NCBI RefSeq assembly: GCF_004348335.1
Contig: NZ_SMJW01000008.1
Coordinates: 1 to 64,000, forward strand
Source: Actinomadura bangladeshensis
Lineage (GTDB): Bacteria; Actinomycetota; Actinomycetes; Streptosporangiales; Streptosporangiaceae
Direction of reading: 5' to 3'
Length of the DNA: 64,000 bases
Of this stretch, positions 29,269 through 40,430 are shown piece after piece. The position numbers were made by a program, and so were the translations under genes. The first letter of the stretch is position 1; each line of letters starts with the position of its first letter. The notes beneath the pieces were generated by a model. It was not told the origin of the DNA, searched no databases, and worked only from the letters and a program-made list of their open reading frames with translations.

Positions 29269-31142
29269 GCGCGCCCACCGAGCGGGGCGCCGCGCCGTCC
29301 CGCAAGGCCGCGCTGGCGAAGGCGCGGCAGAGCCGGCGGCCCAGCCGGCTCGGGCAGCGGGCCGGGACCGCCGGCAAACCGGACTACCCGGTGGCCGAGG
29401 ACGCCGGGTTCCCCGGGCTGCTCAAGCGCACCTGGCGGCGGGCTGCCGCCGCGGACGACCTGCCCGCGGCCGTGGACGCGCTGCTGACGCTCGCCGGCCA
29501 CGTCCCCGCCGACATCCAGCTGCGCGCGCTGCCCGTCCCGGCCGAGTGCGCGCTGAAGGTCCTGTTCGGCAGGTCGTGGCGGGAAGACGGCCGGACCGCC
29601 GATCCGGCCGGCACCGCGGAGGCGGCGTTCCTCGGCGAGATCGGGCTGAGCACCAGCGGCCGCGTCCTCGTGCGCGTCCCGTCGGAAGGCCCGCTGTCCC
29701 CCGACGGCCTCGTGGGCGGCGTGCTGCGCGTGCCATGGTCCGCGCGGCAGCTGTCGGACTACCGGGCCGAACTGGCCCGTGCCGCCGAACGGCTGCGCGC
29801 GTCGGTCGCCGACTGCCGCGCGTGGCTCGCGGCGGCTGGACCGGGCGGCCGCCAGGACATGCTGGACGACCTCAAGGAGGCGGCCCTGCGGACGGCGCCG
29901 TTCGTGCTGTACTCCGGGGACCGCCAGTACACCAACTTCCGGGACCGCAACACGCTGACCGGTAAGACGCTTCGGCCGGGGCACCCGGACTGCGCGCTCA
30001 GCAGCCTGGCGGGCGTACCGCTCGAACTGTGGTCCGACAGCGACGTGCTGATGGTGGTCTGCCTGACGCTGCTGGTGCGGTCGGTGGGGTTCGCCCGGAT
30101 CGAGGAGGCCAACGGGACGCAGCTCACCACCGAGCATGTGGCCCACCTGCTCGAACGGACGCGGGTGGCGTACAACGGCGTTCCCGGCGGGCGGCGGGTG
30201 CCGCCGGCGGCCTCGGCCCGGGTCGCGGCGCTGAGCGACCTGGCGGAGGCGGTCGCCGCACGCCGCCGGGAGATCACCACCAGGGTCAGGCTCTACCGCG
30301 AGATCCACGGCCCGCTGATGCACAAGATCGAACGCATCGCGGGGGCGCCCGCCGGCGGCGCGCGGCGGCTGGAGGCCGACCTCTGCGCGCGCGTACGCGA
30401 CCGGCTCCCGGTGGCGGGCGGCACGCTCGGGGAGCTGGGCGCCGCGATCGAGGCGTCGCCCCGCTGGCTGGCCGAGCCGCGCGGCGAGTTCGGCACGGGC
30501 CTGGAGTCCCTGGTCTACGAGACCGTGCGCGCGGCGACGGCGGCGTTCGGCGCCGACTGCGCGATGAGCCGCGGCATGCGGTCGCTCACGGCACTGGTCG
30601 AGGCGCTGCGCGGGCGCAAGTGGGCCGAGATCGCCGGCTGGGACATGCCGCACTTCTTCTGCTGCGTGGTGCCCGCGCCGCAGGCCCGGCGCCACTTCGG
30701 GGACTCGCCCGCGCACCTGGCCGACACCGCGTGGTCGATCTCCGCGCGCATGCAGTACAACTCGTGGCACTTCCTGGCCGGCAACCTCCCGAAGGTTCCC
30801 GAGGTCAAGGCCCGCGACTACTTCGTGCCGCCCACCATCTCCGACATCGCCCACCACTCCGACCAGCACCACCACGGCCACGTCGCCGCCAAGGTGCGGT
30901 ACAGCGTCCGCAGCCCGCAGGCGGTGGACGTGCTCGGCCGGACCTTCAACGGGTTCGTCGACCTGCGGCTGCTGCGCTGCGAAGGGCGGCCGTTCGACGA
31001 GCAGGACCTGCTGGCCGCCGACCGCGCCTCGGCCTTCATCGCGAAGGCCACGGGCCTCGCCGCGGCGCTCGCCGCCGAGGGCGCGGACATCGAGGTCACG
31101 GCGTTCGACACCCGGTGGCACTGGGAGAAGATCGCCCGGTAG
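29265..31142 (+). CDS. Conserved large protein of unknown function in the diazo cassette
   Basis: A 625-residue soluble-looking protein without a family I can name. The N-terminus is basic. A middle section is FVLYSGDRQYTNFRDRNTLT. Most striking is an aromatic and histidine-rich segment near the C-terminus: MQYNSWHFLAGNLPK, then DIAHHSDQHHHGHVAAK. It also has FFCCVVPAP. The His/Asp cluster could bind metal. It is translationally coupled to the ferredoxin. As the last gene of the hydrazine operon and with no assigned function, it is the best local candidate for the step attaching or oxidising the N-N unit; this is inference. Confidence 0.8.
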   Translation: MSAPTERGAAPSRKAALAKARQSRRPSRLGQRAGTAGKPDYPVAEDAGFPGLLKRTWRRAAAADDLPAAVDALLTLAGHVPADIQLRALPVPAECALKVLFGRSWREDGRTADPAGTAEAAFLGEIGLSTSGRVLVRVPSEGPLSPDGLVGGVLRVPWSARQLSDYRAELARAAERLRASVADCRAWLAAAGPGGRQDMLDDLKEAALRTAPFVLYSGDRQYTNFRDRNTLTGKTLRPGHPDCALSSLAGVPLELWSDSDVLMVVCLTLLVRSVGFARIEEANGTQLTTEHVAHLLERTRVAYNGVPGGRRVPPAASARVAALSDLAEAVAARRREITTRVRLYREIHGPLMHKIERIAGAPAGGARRLEADLCARVRDRLPVAGGTLGELGAAIEASPRWLAEPRGEFGTGLESLVYETVRAATAAFGADCAMSRGMRSLTALVEALRGRKWAEIAGWDMPHFFCCVVPAPQARRHFGDSPAHLADTAWSISARMQYNSWHFLAGNLPKVPEVKARDYFVPPTISDIAHHSDQHHHGHVAAKVRYSVRSPQAVDVLGRTFNGFVDLRLLRCEGRPFDEQDLLAADRASAFIAKATGLAAALAAEGADIEVTAFDTRWHWEKIAR

Positions 31143-31145
31143 GGC

Positions 31146-31190
31146 AGAGCCCGCGGCCCCCGGCCGGAGAGGCCGGGGGCCGCGGGCTCT
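31146..31190. terminator. Perfect 20-bp stem bidirectional terminator
   Basis: Inverted repeat with 20-nt arms (31146-31165 and 31171-31190) and a 5-nt loop (ggaga). It lies between the convergent ends of the diazo operon and the oxygenase operon. Very stable; no U-tract is needed on either side. Confidence 0.85.
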
Positions 31191-31197
31191 TCCAGGG

Positions 31198-31938
31198 TCA
31201 GGCCACCGTGGGCTGCGGCGCCGAGCGGGAGTGCACGACCTGGTAGGCGTTCCAGTCGACGGCGGTCGTCAGGGAGTTCCGCCTGTCCTGGGACTTGCGG
31301 CGGGCGGCCGGCTGCTCGTCCTCGTCCTGCGCCCGGAACGCGTCGTAGGACTCCTTGCCGTCCCACTGCGAGTAGACCACCACGAAGTCGTTGTCCGAAC
31401 CGATGGCCTCAAGGTCGCCGTCGCTGGCCGGACCGCGGGACCGGATGCCCCGCAGCACGTTCCGCGAGCGGTAGCCCGGCACGTCCACCAGCCAGTCGTG
31501 GGCGGCGCCCAGCACGGCGATCAGCTCGGTCTGGTCGGAGGGCTCCACCCCGAGGATCTCGATCACCGTGTAGTCGTCGCGCTCGGGCGAGATCTCGGTG
31601 GCATCGCCCTGCGCGGGGTGGCGCCGGCTCACCTCCACCTCGGTCTGCATCAGCCGCATGAACGTCGTGATCTCGTGGAACACCGGCACCGTGCGGTGCT
31701 TGAACTCCGCACCCGCGTACCTGGACTCCAGGTCCTGCGCGCCCCGCCACTGGATGAAGTTCGCGGTCCCCGGGTCCGCCAGGCCCCGGTGGACGGTGCT
31801 GGAGATCCAGCCGGGGAACGCCGCGGTGTCGACGATGGCCCGCATCTCCCGGACCAGCCGGTCGACTCGTCGGGGCGTGTCCGTCTTGAACAGGTTGATG
31901 ACCGTCAGGTACCCGTCTTCGGGATTGATGAAGGGCAT
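31198..31938 (-). CDS. Didomain ABM-family oxygenase (JadG/GilOII/AlpJ type), predicted ring B opening
   Basis: A 246-residue protein of two antibiotic-biosynthesis-monooxygenase ferredoxin-like domains. The first is about residues 8-100 (YLTVINLF, NFIQWRGAQDLESRY). The second is about 120-240 (YTVIEILGV, FVVVYSQWDGKESYDAF). This size and duplication match the angucycline enzymes JadG, GilOII and AlpJ, which cleave ring B of dehydrorabelomycin on the way to jadomycin, gilvocarcin and kinamycin. Here it is the last gene of the oxygenase operon, next to the diazo cassette, consistent with a benzofluorene route. Confidence 0.82.
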   Translation of the reverse strand: MPFINPEDGYLTVINLFKTDTPRRVDRLVREMRAIVDTAAFPGWISSTVHRGLADPGTANFIQWRGAQDLESRYAGAEFKHRTVPVFHEITTFMRLMQTEVEVSRRHPAQGDATEISPERDDYTVIEILGVEPSDQTELIAVLGAAHDWLVDVPGYRSRNVLRGIRSRGPASDGDLEAIGSDNDFVVVYSQWDGKESYDAFRAQDEDEQPAARRKSQDRRNSLTTAVDWNAYQVVHSRSAPQPTVA

Positions 31939-31951
31939 GCTTCTCGCATCC

Positions 31952-33452
31952 TCAGGTGGCTGTGGCGACGGCCGCGGCGGACGCCGCGGCCTGATGACCG
32001 TCGTGCGGCTGCCCGAACCACCGGGTCAGGGCGTCGGGCAGGCCCGCGTCCCCGGAACCGGCGGAGCCGATCCAGGCGATGTAGCCGTCCGGCCGTACCA
32101 GCACGGCGTCGACGTCCGCGAGAGCCCCGGCCGGACGGTCGCCGGCGGTGACGACATCGATCCGGTCGGTCCACGGCCCGGCGGCGGCGCGCAGCCCGTC
32201 GTCGCCGCCAAGGTCGAAGAGGACGCCGCGTCCGGCGGACAGGTGCTGGAAGGCGCTCTCCCGGCCGGCGGCCAACTCGACGTCGGGCAGCCGGCGGCCG
32301 AGCAGCGGATGGTCGCCCGGCCCGACGTCGTACCGGATGTCCAGGCCGGTGACCATGCCGACCAGCAGCTTCTGGACCTCCTCGTAGGCCAGCAGCTCGG
32401 CCATGACCTCGCGCATCGGGTCCATCTCGTCGCCGCCGAGGTACAGGATGCGCTGGGCGAGGGTGTTGGCCAGGATGCGGGCGCCCACGGGATGCCGCTC
32501 GTCGTGGTAGGTGTCCAGCAGGCCGGCCGGCGCGTGCCCGCCGATCGCGGCGCCGAGCTTCCAGCCCAGGTTCACGGCGTCGCCGATGCCCGCGCTCATC
32601 CCCTGGGCACCGACCGGCAGATGGATGTGGGCGGCGTCGCCCAGCAGGAACACCCGTCCCCGGCGGTACCGCGCGGCCTGCCGGGCGGCGTCGGTGGTCC
32701 AGCTCGTCCACAGCGGGGTCCCGCCGCTGATGTCCTCGCCGGTCAGCCGGTTCAGCGCGGCGGCGACCTCGCCGAAGGCCGGCGCGCCCTCGCCCTGGCG
32801 CGCCATGCCCCGCTCGTACACGATCACGCGCTGGATCTCCGGGCCCAGCGGCAGGACCATCACCATCCCGCCCGGCACGCGCTCGCCGGAGAAGCGCGGC
32901 CGCAGACCGCAGCCCTTCACGTCGGCGAACCACATCTCGATCGTCGGATCCGTGCCCGGGAAGTCGACGCCGGCCATCTTGCGGACGTCGCTCCGGGCGC
33001 CGTCGCAGCCGGCCACGTAGCGTGCGCGCAGGCGTTTCGGCCCCTCCGGTGTGACGACGTCCAGCTCGACGCCGTCGTCACCGGCATGGAGCCCGGTGAC
33101 CTCGTGCTCCCGGTGGACCACCGCTCCCAGCCCGCGGGCCCACTCCGCCAGCAGCCCCTCGGTGAGCGACTGGGGCTTCCCCCGGGCGCCGTAGGAGCCG
33201 CCCTCCAGTACCCGGAAATCGATGGGCAGCCCGCCGAAGTGACCGAACGGGATGGTCTCCAGGTCACCGAAGCGCGGCAGCAGCCCGCGCTGGTCGAACT
33301 CCTCGATGGCGCGGGCGGAGAAGCCGAGCGCGCGCGACTGCCTCATCGGCTCGGCGAGCCGCTCCAGCACGATGGTCTCGGCTCCCGCCAGGCGCAGCTC
33401 GCCCGCGAGCATCAGTCCGGTGGGGCCCGCCCCGACCACGATGACATCGGCG

Positions 33453-33466
<14 letters not shown>
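31952..33466 (-). CDS. Class A FAD-dependent monooxygenase 1
   Basis: A 504-residue aromatic polyketide hydroxylase. It has an N-terminal FAD dinucleotide fold (VIVVGAGPTGLMLAGEL), the DG motif (GCDGARSDVRK) and the GD motif (LLGDAAHIHLPVGAQGMSAG). The C-terminal thioredoxin-like domain ends VRPDGYIAWIG. It belongs to the PgaE/JadH/UrdE group of angucycline oxygenases. The ATG at 33466 overlaps the end of monooxygenase 2 by 14 nt. It probably supports hydroxylation or dehydration steps around ring B. Confidence 0.9.
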
Positions 33467-34912
<1,446 letters not shown>

Positions 34913-34916
<4 letters not shown>

Positions 34917-37372
34917 GACGCCGCGCGCCCGCCCGCCGAGCCCTCGGCGTAGGCCTTCGCGGCGTGCAAGGTGACCAGGCTGTTGCCGCTCAGCGCCTTG
35001 CGGACGGTCTCCTTCGCGGTCGCCACGTCCGCCCCCGAGCCGAGGACCTCGGCGATGCGCGCCGTGTTGATCCGCACCGTGTGCCGCGATGTCACCGACA
35101 CGCCGGCCCCGTCGCGCTCCTCGATGAGCCAGCGCCCGGTGTGCAGCGTCATCAGGGCGGGCGTGACGATCTGCTTGTAGACGATGTCGGTGTACGGCCG
35201 GCAGACGCGCACGGACCGGGTCGTGTGCGTCGATCCGTCCTTCGTGGTGGTGTCCATCTCGAGGATCTGCAGCCCGGGGGTCTCCTCCTCCAGCGACACC
35301 CGCGCGACGTGCGGGAGCCGCTGCTGCCACAGCTGGGCCTCGTTGAGGAAGTCGTAGACGTCCTTGGCACTGCCGTCGACCAGCACCGTGTCTTCGAACG
35401 TGAGGAGCCGGTCGGGGCCGCTCAGCTCCACGCTCGTCTTGAGGGCGTTCAGCTCCGCCGTGCTGTTGCGGTCGACCGCCCGGCCGATCCAGTCGAGATC
35501 GGCGGGGTCGTCGCCCGCGGCGAAGAAGTCGTGCAGCAGGCGCACCCGGCACTCGGATTCCGAAACGGGCTCGATCACCCATTCGCCGCCCATGCCCCCG
35601 ACCGGGTGCTGGGACCGCTCCTGGCGGAACGAGACGCTCATCCGCCGCGGGTCGTGCCGGCGCCTGGACGTCCAGGTCTTGGCCTTGCCGTTCGCCGTCG
35701 CCCAGATCCGGATCAGCTCGCTGTCGCCGTCCCGGTCCAGGCATTCGGCGTGGACGGTCGGCGGGAAGACCTCCGGCCACCTGCCGACATCCGCGATCAG
35801 CTCGTACACCCGCGCGGCGGGAGCGGCGACGCCGACCGCGTGCTCGGTCTCCCGCACTTCGCCCACCTCGCGCACTCCGCTCGTCTCCTTCGCCTCGCTC
35901 GCCTCGCTCGCCTCGCCGAACCAGCGCCGCAACGCCGCGGCGAGACCGTCCTCCCCCGGGCCGGTCCAGGCGACGTATCCGTCAGGACGGATCAGCACCG
36001 ACTCCGTCGCGGCTCCGCCGTCTTCCGGGCCGGCCGGGAAGGCATCGGTCCGGACCAGGTCGACGCGGTCGGACCATCCGGCGGCGCACCGGGCGGTGCC
36101 GCCCGAGCCGTCGGCGGTGATCAGGACGCCCCTGGCCGGATGCAGCAGCCGCGCGATCCGGGTGGAGCCGCCATCGGGCAGCCCCAGCTCGCGGTCCGCC
36201 ATCCGCCCGCCCAGCAGGGGATGGCGTCGCTGCTCGCCGACGTCGTACCGGATGTCGAACCCGCTCACCATGCCGGCCAGATGCCGCGCCACGACCGGGA
36301 GCGCCATGAGCTCCCCCATGACGGTGCGCAGCGGCCCGACCGAACTGCCGCTCAGGTTGAGCGTCCCCTGAGCGCGGGTGTTGCGCAGAACCCGCTCCCC
36401 CACCGGGTGCCGCTCGCCGTGGTAGGTGTCCAGCAGGGTCTCCGGAGCCCGTCCCGCGACCGTCGCGGCCAGCTTCCAGCCGAGGTTGGCCGCGTCCTGC
36501 AACCCGACGCTCATCCCCTGGCCGCCGGCCGGCAGGTGGATGTGCGCGGCGTCCCCGGCCAGCAGCACGCGGCCGCGCCGGTACTCGGTGACCTGGCGTG
36601 TGGCGTCGGTGAAGCTGCTCACCCAGCGCGCCCGGCCGCCGTGGATCGACTCGCCCGTCAGCCGCTGCCACGCGTCCGCGACATCGGCGAAGGCCGCCTG
36701 GCGGCCCTTGTCCGGCGTGACCCCGTTCTCGCACACGATGATGCGGAAGTAGCCCTCCTCCAGCGGTGCCGCCATGACCATGCCGGTCGGCAGGAGCTCG
36801 CCGATCATCCGCGGCCGGATGTCGCAGCCGGTGACGTCGGCGAGGTACATCTCGCGCGTGGCGTCGGAGCCCGGGAAGTCGAAGCCGGCGAGCTTGCGGA
36901 CGGTGCTCCGGCCGCCGTCGCAGCCCACCAGGTAGCGGGCCCGGTACTCCTCTTCGCCCGCCGGCCCGCGCACGGTCGCGGTGACGCCCTCTCCCGTGCC
37001 GTCCAGGCCGGTGAGCTCGTACCCGCGGCATATCCGCGCGCCGAGGTCCCGCGCCCAGCCCTCGAGCATCTCCTCGATCTTGTACTGGGGCGCGCCGTGC
37101 ACGCCGAAGTACGCGCCTTCGAGCACTCCGAAGTCGAGCGGGATGCCGCCGAAGTGCCCCCGCCTGGTGATCTTGCCGTCGTCCAGTCGGTCCAGCAGGC
37201 CGCGCTGGTGGAGCACCTCGGCCGCACGCGCGGTGAATCCGATGCCGCGTGATTCCCAGCTGCGCTCGTCCCGCCGTTCGACCACGGTGACGGTCGCGCC
37301 GCCGAGCCGGAGCTCGCCCGCGAGCATGAGTCCGGTCGGGCCCGCGCCGACCACGATGACGTCAGTTTCCAT
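34913..37372 (-). CDS. Fusion of FAD monooxygenase and didomain aromatase/cyclase
   Basis: An 819-residue two-part protein. Residues 1 to about 500 form a class A monooxygenase (VIVVGAGPTGLMLAGEL, GCDGGRSTVRK, LLAGDAAHIHLPAGGQGMSVG, ending RPDGYVAW and RRWFG). A repetitive Glu/Ala/Ser/Val linker follows (EASEASEAKETS, then VREVGEVRE; DNA about 35860-35920). Residues about 525-819 carry two START/Bet v1-like domains typical of didomain ARO/CYC proteins such as JadD (VYELIADVGRWPEVFPPTVHAE and VYDFLNEAQLWQQRLPHVARV). No stop or frameshift separates the parts. It would combine first-ring cyclisation/aromatisation with an oxygenation. Confidence 0.9.
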
Positions 37373-38396
37373 GGGGGATCGCCTCGATGATCGAGACCGG
37401 TGAGGTTGTGGGGACCACCCCGGTGACCTTCAGGCCCGCCTTGGCGAACAGCTCGGTGTACTCCGGCAGCGTGCGCTCCTTGGCCCCCAGCAGGAGGAGG
37501 AGCCACAGGTCGATGATGTTGCCGATGTGCCGTTCGTTGTTCCCGCCGAGCACGTACTCGATCACGAGCGTCTTTCCGCCGGGGGCGATCGCGTCCCGGA
37601 CGTTCTTCAGCAGCGTGAGACAGTCGGGTTCGGTGAAGTCGTGCAGGATGTGCTTGAGCACGTAGGCGTCCGCGCCCGCCGGCAGCTTGTCGAAATGGCC
37701 GCCGTTCTCGATCCTGACCCGCCCCGCGGCACCGGCCGCCTCGAACACCGGTGGCGCGTCCGCGGTCGCGGCCTCGGAGTCGTACAGCACGCCGTGCGTG
37801 CCGGGCGCCTGCGCGAGGATCCCCGCCAGCAGGGTGCCACGCCCGCCGACCACGTCCACGACCGTGCCGAACTGGGAGAAGTCGTACGCCTTGAGCACCG
37901 GGTCGGTCTCCGCCCCGGACATGCTGCTCATCCCGTAGAAGAACTCGGCCGCGTAGTCGGGGTTCGCCGTGAGGAACTCGTAGGCCCCCATGCCGCGGAG
38001 TTTCGGCAGGTTGGCCTCGCCGCTGCGCACCGAGGCGAGCAGGCCGCCCCACTCCTCCCAGAGCAGCGGGTGGCCCATCAGCATCGCGATGCCGCGCATC
38101 GAGTCGGGGGCGTCCTCGCGCAGCGCGTCGGCCATCGGCGTGAGCGCGAACCGCCCGTCCGCCCGCACCGCGAACACCGCATGGCCGGACAGCGTGCGCA
38201 GCAGCCGGTACATCGCCTCGGGATCGCAGCCGGTCCGCTTGGCGATCTCGTCCGCGTGCAGCGGTCCGTCGCCGAGGACGTCCGCCACGCCGAGCTTCGC
38301 CGCGACAGAGATCGCCTGGGTCAGCACCGCGCCTTGAATCAGATCCAGCAGCGAGTACGCGGCGGACCGGTCCCGCGCCGGGGGCGACGTGGACAT
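37362..38396 (-). CDS. SAM-dependent O-methyltransferase (DnrK/TcmO family)
   Basis: A 344-residue methyltransferase. The N-terminal dimerisation domain has LLDLIQGAVLTQAISVAAKLGVADVL. The SAM domain has VVDVVGGRGTLLAGIL and KHILHDFTEPDCLTLLKNV, where His is the usual general base. It is the first gene of the oxygenase operon, and its stop overlaps the fusion gene by 11 nt. Some relatives (RdmB-like) are hydroxylases; the complete SAM motif here supports methylation. The target is a phenol of the aglycone or a sugar hydroxyl. Confidence 0.88.
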   Translation of the reverse strand: MSTSPPARDRSAAYSLLDLIQGAVLTQAISVAAKLGVADVLGDGPLHADEIAKRTGCDPEAMYRLLRTLSGHAVFAVRADGRFALTPMADALREDAPDSMRGIAMLMGHPLLWEEWGGLLASVRSGEANLPKLRGMGAYEFLTANPDYAAEFFYGMSSMSGAETDPVLKAYDFSQFGTVVDVVGGRGTLLAGILAQAPGTHGVLYDSEAATADAPPVFEAAGAAGRVRIENGGHFDKLPAGADAYVLKHILHDFTEPDCLTLLKNVRDAIAPGGKTLVIEYVLGGNNERHIGNIIDLWLLLLLGAKERTLPEYTELFAKAGLKVTGVVPTTSPVSIIEAIPHGN

Positions 38397-38494
38397 GGTT
38401 TGCCTCCCGAGAATTGGAGCTCGTGAAGGCCGACCGTAAGTCGCCGCATCCTCGTTCAACAACTTTCGTTTTGCGCCGGTCAACCGCACGGTGC

Positions 38495-38523
38495 GTTCAA
38501 CTGAAGAATGGACGCGATTGAAC
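38495..38523. promoter_or_regulatory. StrR-type operator, site B
   Basis: GTTCAACTG, 11 nt, CGATTGAAC, with half-sites at the same 23-nt pitch as sites A, C and E. An extra GTTCAAC lies at 38454. It sits between the divergent O-methyltransferase/oxygenase operon and the ketoreductase/cyclase operon. Confidence 0.7.
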
Positions 38524-38610
38524 GTGTACTTCTTCTACCCGCGCTCGACCGAGATTCCTGCAATCCCTGCCACGCTGCTGCTCCACCGTATCCACGAAGG
38601 AGCAGGCGGA

Positions 38611-39396
38611 ATGGCGGACAATGGACAGCGGGTCGCGCTGGTCACCGGCGGGACGAGCGGAATCGGCCTCGCGGTCGCCGAAACCCTCGCCGGCCGCGGG
38701 CTCAAGGTCTTCATCTGCTCGCGCAACCCCGAAGCCGTCCGGGAGACGGCCGGCAAGCTCCGCTCGAACGGCTGCCAGGCCGACGGCACGGCGGCCGACG
38801 TCCGGCGCCGCGAAGATGTCGAACGGCTGGTCGGCGCCGCCGTGGAGCGCTACGGACGCGTCGACGTCCTGGTGAACAACGCCGGACGCAATGGCGGCGG
38901 CGTGACCGCGGAGATCGACGACGACCTCTGGTACGACGTCATCGACACCAACCTCAACAGCGTCTTCCTGATGACCCGCGAGGTGCTCAGGTCGGGAGGG
39001 CTGCTCGACCGGGGCTGGGGACGGATCATCAACATCGCGTCGACCGGCGGGAAGCAGGGCGTCGTGCTCGGCGCCCCCTATTCGGCCTCCAAACACGGCG
39101 TCGTCGGATTCAGCAAGGCGCTGGGCATCGAACTCGCGAAGACGGGTGTCACGGTCAACGCCGTCTGCCCCGGTTATGTCGAAACTCCGATGGCGCAGCG
39201 GGTAAGGCAGGGCTACGCCGCGCACCACAACACCACCGAGGAAGCGATCCTCGAGCGTTTCGAGGCGAAGATTCCCCTGGGCCGCTACTCCACCGCCGAG
39301 GAAGTGGCCGGCCTCGTCGGTTATCTGGTCGGTGACGAGGCCGCGCCCGTGACGGCACAGGCGATGAACGTCTGCGGAGGGCTCGGAAACTACTGA
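38611..39396 (+). CDS. Type II PKS C9-ketoreductase
   Basis: A 261-residue classical SDR of the actKR/JadE group. It has ALVTGGTSGIGLAVAETLA, VLVNNAGRNGG, catalytic Ser in IASTGGKQG, the Y-x3-K in YSASKHG and PGYVETPMA. It reduces the nascent polyketide at C9 before first-ring closure. The ATG at 38611 follows GAAGGAG. First gene of the plus operon downstream of StrR site B. Confidence 0.94.
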   Translation: MADNGQRVALVTGGTSGIGLAVAETLAGRGLKVFICSRNPEAVRETAGKLRSNGCQADGTAADVRRREDVERLVGAAVERYGRVDVLVNNAGRNGGGVTAEIDDDLWYDVIDTNLNSVFLMTREVLRSGGLLDRGWGRIINIASTGGKQGVVLGAPYSASKHGVVGFSKALGIELAKTGVTVNAVCPGYVETPMAQRVRQGYAAHHNTTEEAILERFEAKIPLGRYSTAEEVAGLVGYLVGDEAAPVTAQAMNVCGGLGNY

Positions 39397-39416
39397 GTGA
39401 AGGTGACGGAATACCG

Positions 39417-39743
39417 ATGTACAGCACGCTGATCGTCGCCCGGATGCAGCCGCACTCGTCGGCGGAGGTCGCCCGGCTCTTCACCGCGTTCGACCGGACC
39501 GACATGCCGGACCGGATGGGCACCAGGCGGCGGGAGCTCTTCAGCTACCAGGGCCTGTACTTCCATCTGCAGGACTTCGAGGCGGACGGCGGGGAGAGCA
39601 TCCTGCAGGCGCGGACCGACCCCCGCTTCATCAAGATCAGCGACGACCTGAAGCCCTACATCGAAGCCTACGACCCGGTGACCTGGCGCTCCCCCGCGGA
39701 CGCCATGGCCACCCGCTTCTACCACTGGGAAGCGAACGGCTGA
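39417..39743 (+). CDS. TcmI/JadI-type polyketide cyclase
   Basis: A 108-residue ferredoxin-like-fold cyclase beginning MYSTLIVARMQPHSS, with LFSYQGLYFHLQDF and a C-terminal DAMATRFYHWE. Members close the later rings of aromatic polyketides; JadI-like ones give the angular benz[a]anthracene. It lies 20 nt after the ketoreductase. Its pairing with the didomain ARO/CYC supports an angucycline-type fold. Confidence 0.92.
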   Translation: MYSTLIVARMQPHSSAEVARLFTAFDRTDMPDRMGTRRRELFSYQGLYFHLQDFEADGGESILQARTDPRFIKISDDLKPYIEAYDPVTWRSPADAMATRFYHWEANG

Positions 39744-39804
39744 CCGCCCGCCGTACATGCCGAGCCCGCACATGCCGAGCCCGCACATGCCGAGGAGGCC
39801 CGCA

Positions 39805-40422
39805 TTGCCGCACCACGCCCGTATCCCGGTGGACTTCTGGTTCGACCCGTCCTGCCCCTGGGCCTGGATGGCCTCCCGATGGGTCCTGGAGGTGGCCGAG
39901 CACCGGCCCCTGGAGCCGCGATGGCACGTGATGAGCCTGACGGTGCTCAACGAGGGGCGCGACGATCTGCCCGAGCGCTACCGGCGGGGCCTGGCGACGG
40001 CACTGGAGGCGGTGCGCGTCTGCGTCGCCGCCGAGCAGAAGTACGGGTCCGAGGTGCTGGGGCGGTTGTACACCGAACTCGGCACCCGGTTCCATCCGCG
40101 GCAGGCGCCCAAGGAGCGGTCCACCTACGAGTCGGCGCTGGCCGCCGCGGGCCTCGACCCCGCGCTGGCGGGGGCCGCCCGGACCGACGAGTTCGACGAG
40201 GCGCTGCGCGCCTCGCACAAGGACGGCATGGACCGGGTCGGCACCGACGTGGGCACCCCCGTCATCGCCGTCGGGGGTGCGGCGTTCTTCGGCCCGGTGG
40301 TGTCGCCCGCCCCGCGCGGCGAGGCCGCGGTCAAGCTCTGGGACGGGGTCCTCGCCGTGGCCGAGACCGACGGCTTCTTCGAGATCAAGCGGACCCGTAC
40401 CCGCAAGCCGATCTTCACCTAG
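39805..40422 (+). CDS. DsbA-fold oxidoreductase, Rv2466c-like, with single active-site Cys
   Basis: About 205 residues with a thioredoxin/DsbA fold (IPVDFWFDPSCPWAWMASRW, then TPVIAVGGAAFFGPVV). The family motif CPWC reads CPWA, so the resolving Cys is lost. It resembles mycothiol-dependent reductases. The TTG at 39805 has AGGAGG six nt upstream. A longer reading from the ATG at 39757 only adds a peptide encoded by a 15-bp tandem repeat. A thiol-dependent tailoring or detoxification step is possible. Confidence 0.75.
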   Translation: MPHHARIPVDFWFDPSCPWAWMASRWVLEVAEHRPLEPRWHVMSLTVLNEGRDDLPERYRRGLATALEAVRVCVAAEQKYGSEVLGRLYTELGTRFHPRQAPKERSTYESALAAAGLDPALAGAARTDEFDEALRASHKDGMDRVGTDVGTPVIAVGGAAFFGPVVSPAPRGEAAVKLWDGVLAVAETDGFFEIKRTRTRKPIFT

Positions 40423-40430
40423 GCCGATCC

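Noticed and set aside
29190-31121. A 643-codon minus-strand frame opposite the unknown diazo-cassette protein
   Set aside because: The plus frame has a start coupled to the ferredoxin and the operon direction. The antisense product is Arg/Gly/Pro-rich without motifs.
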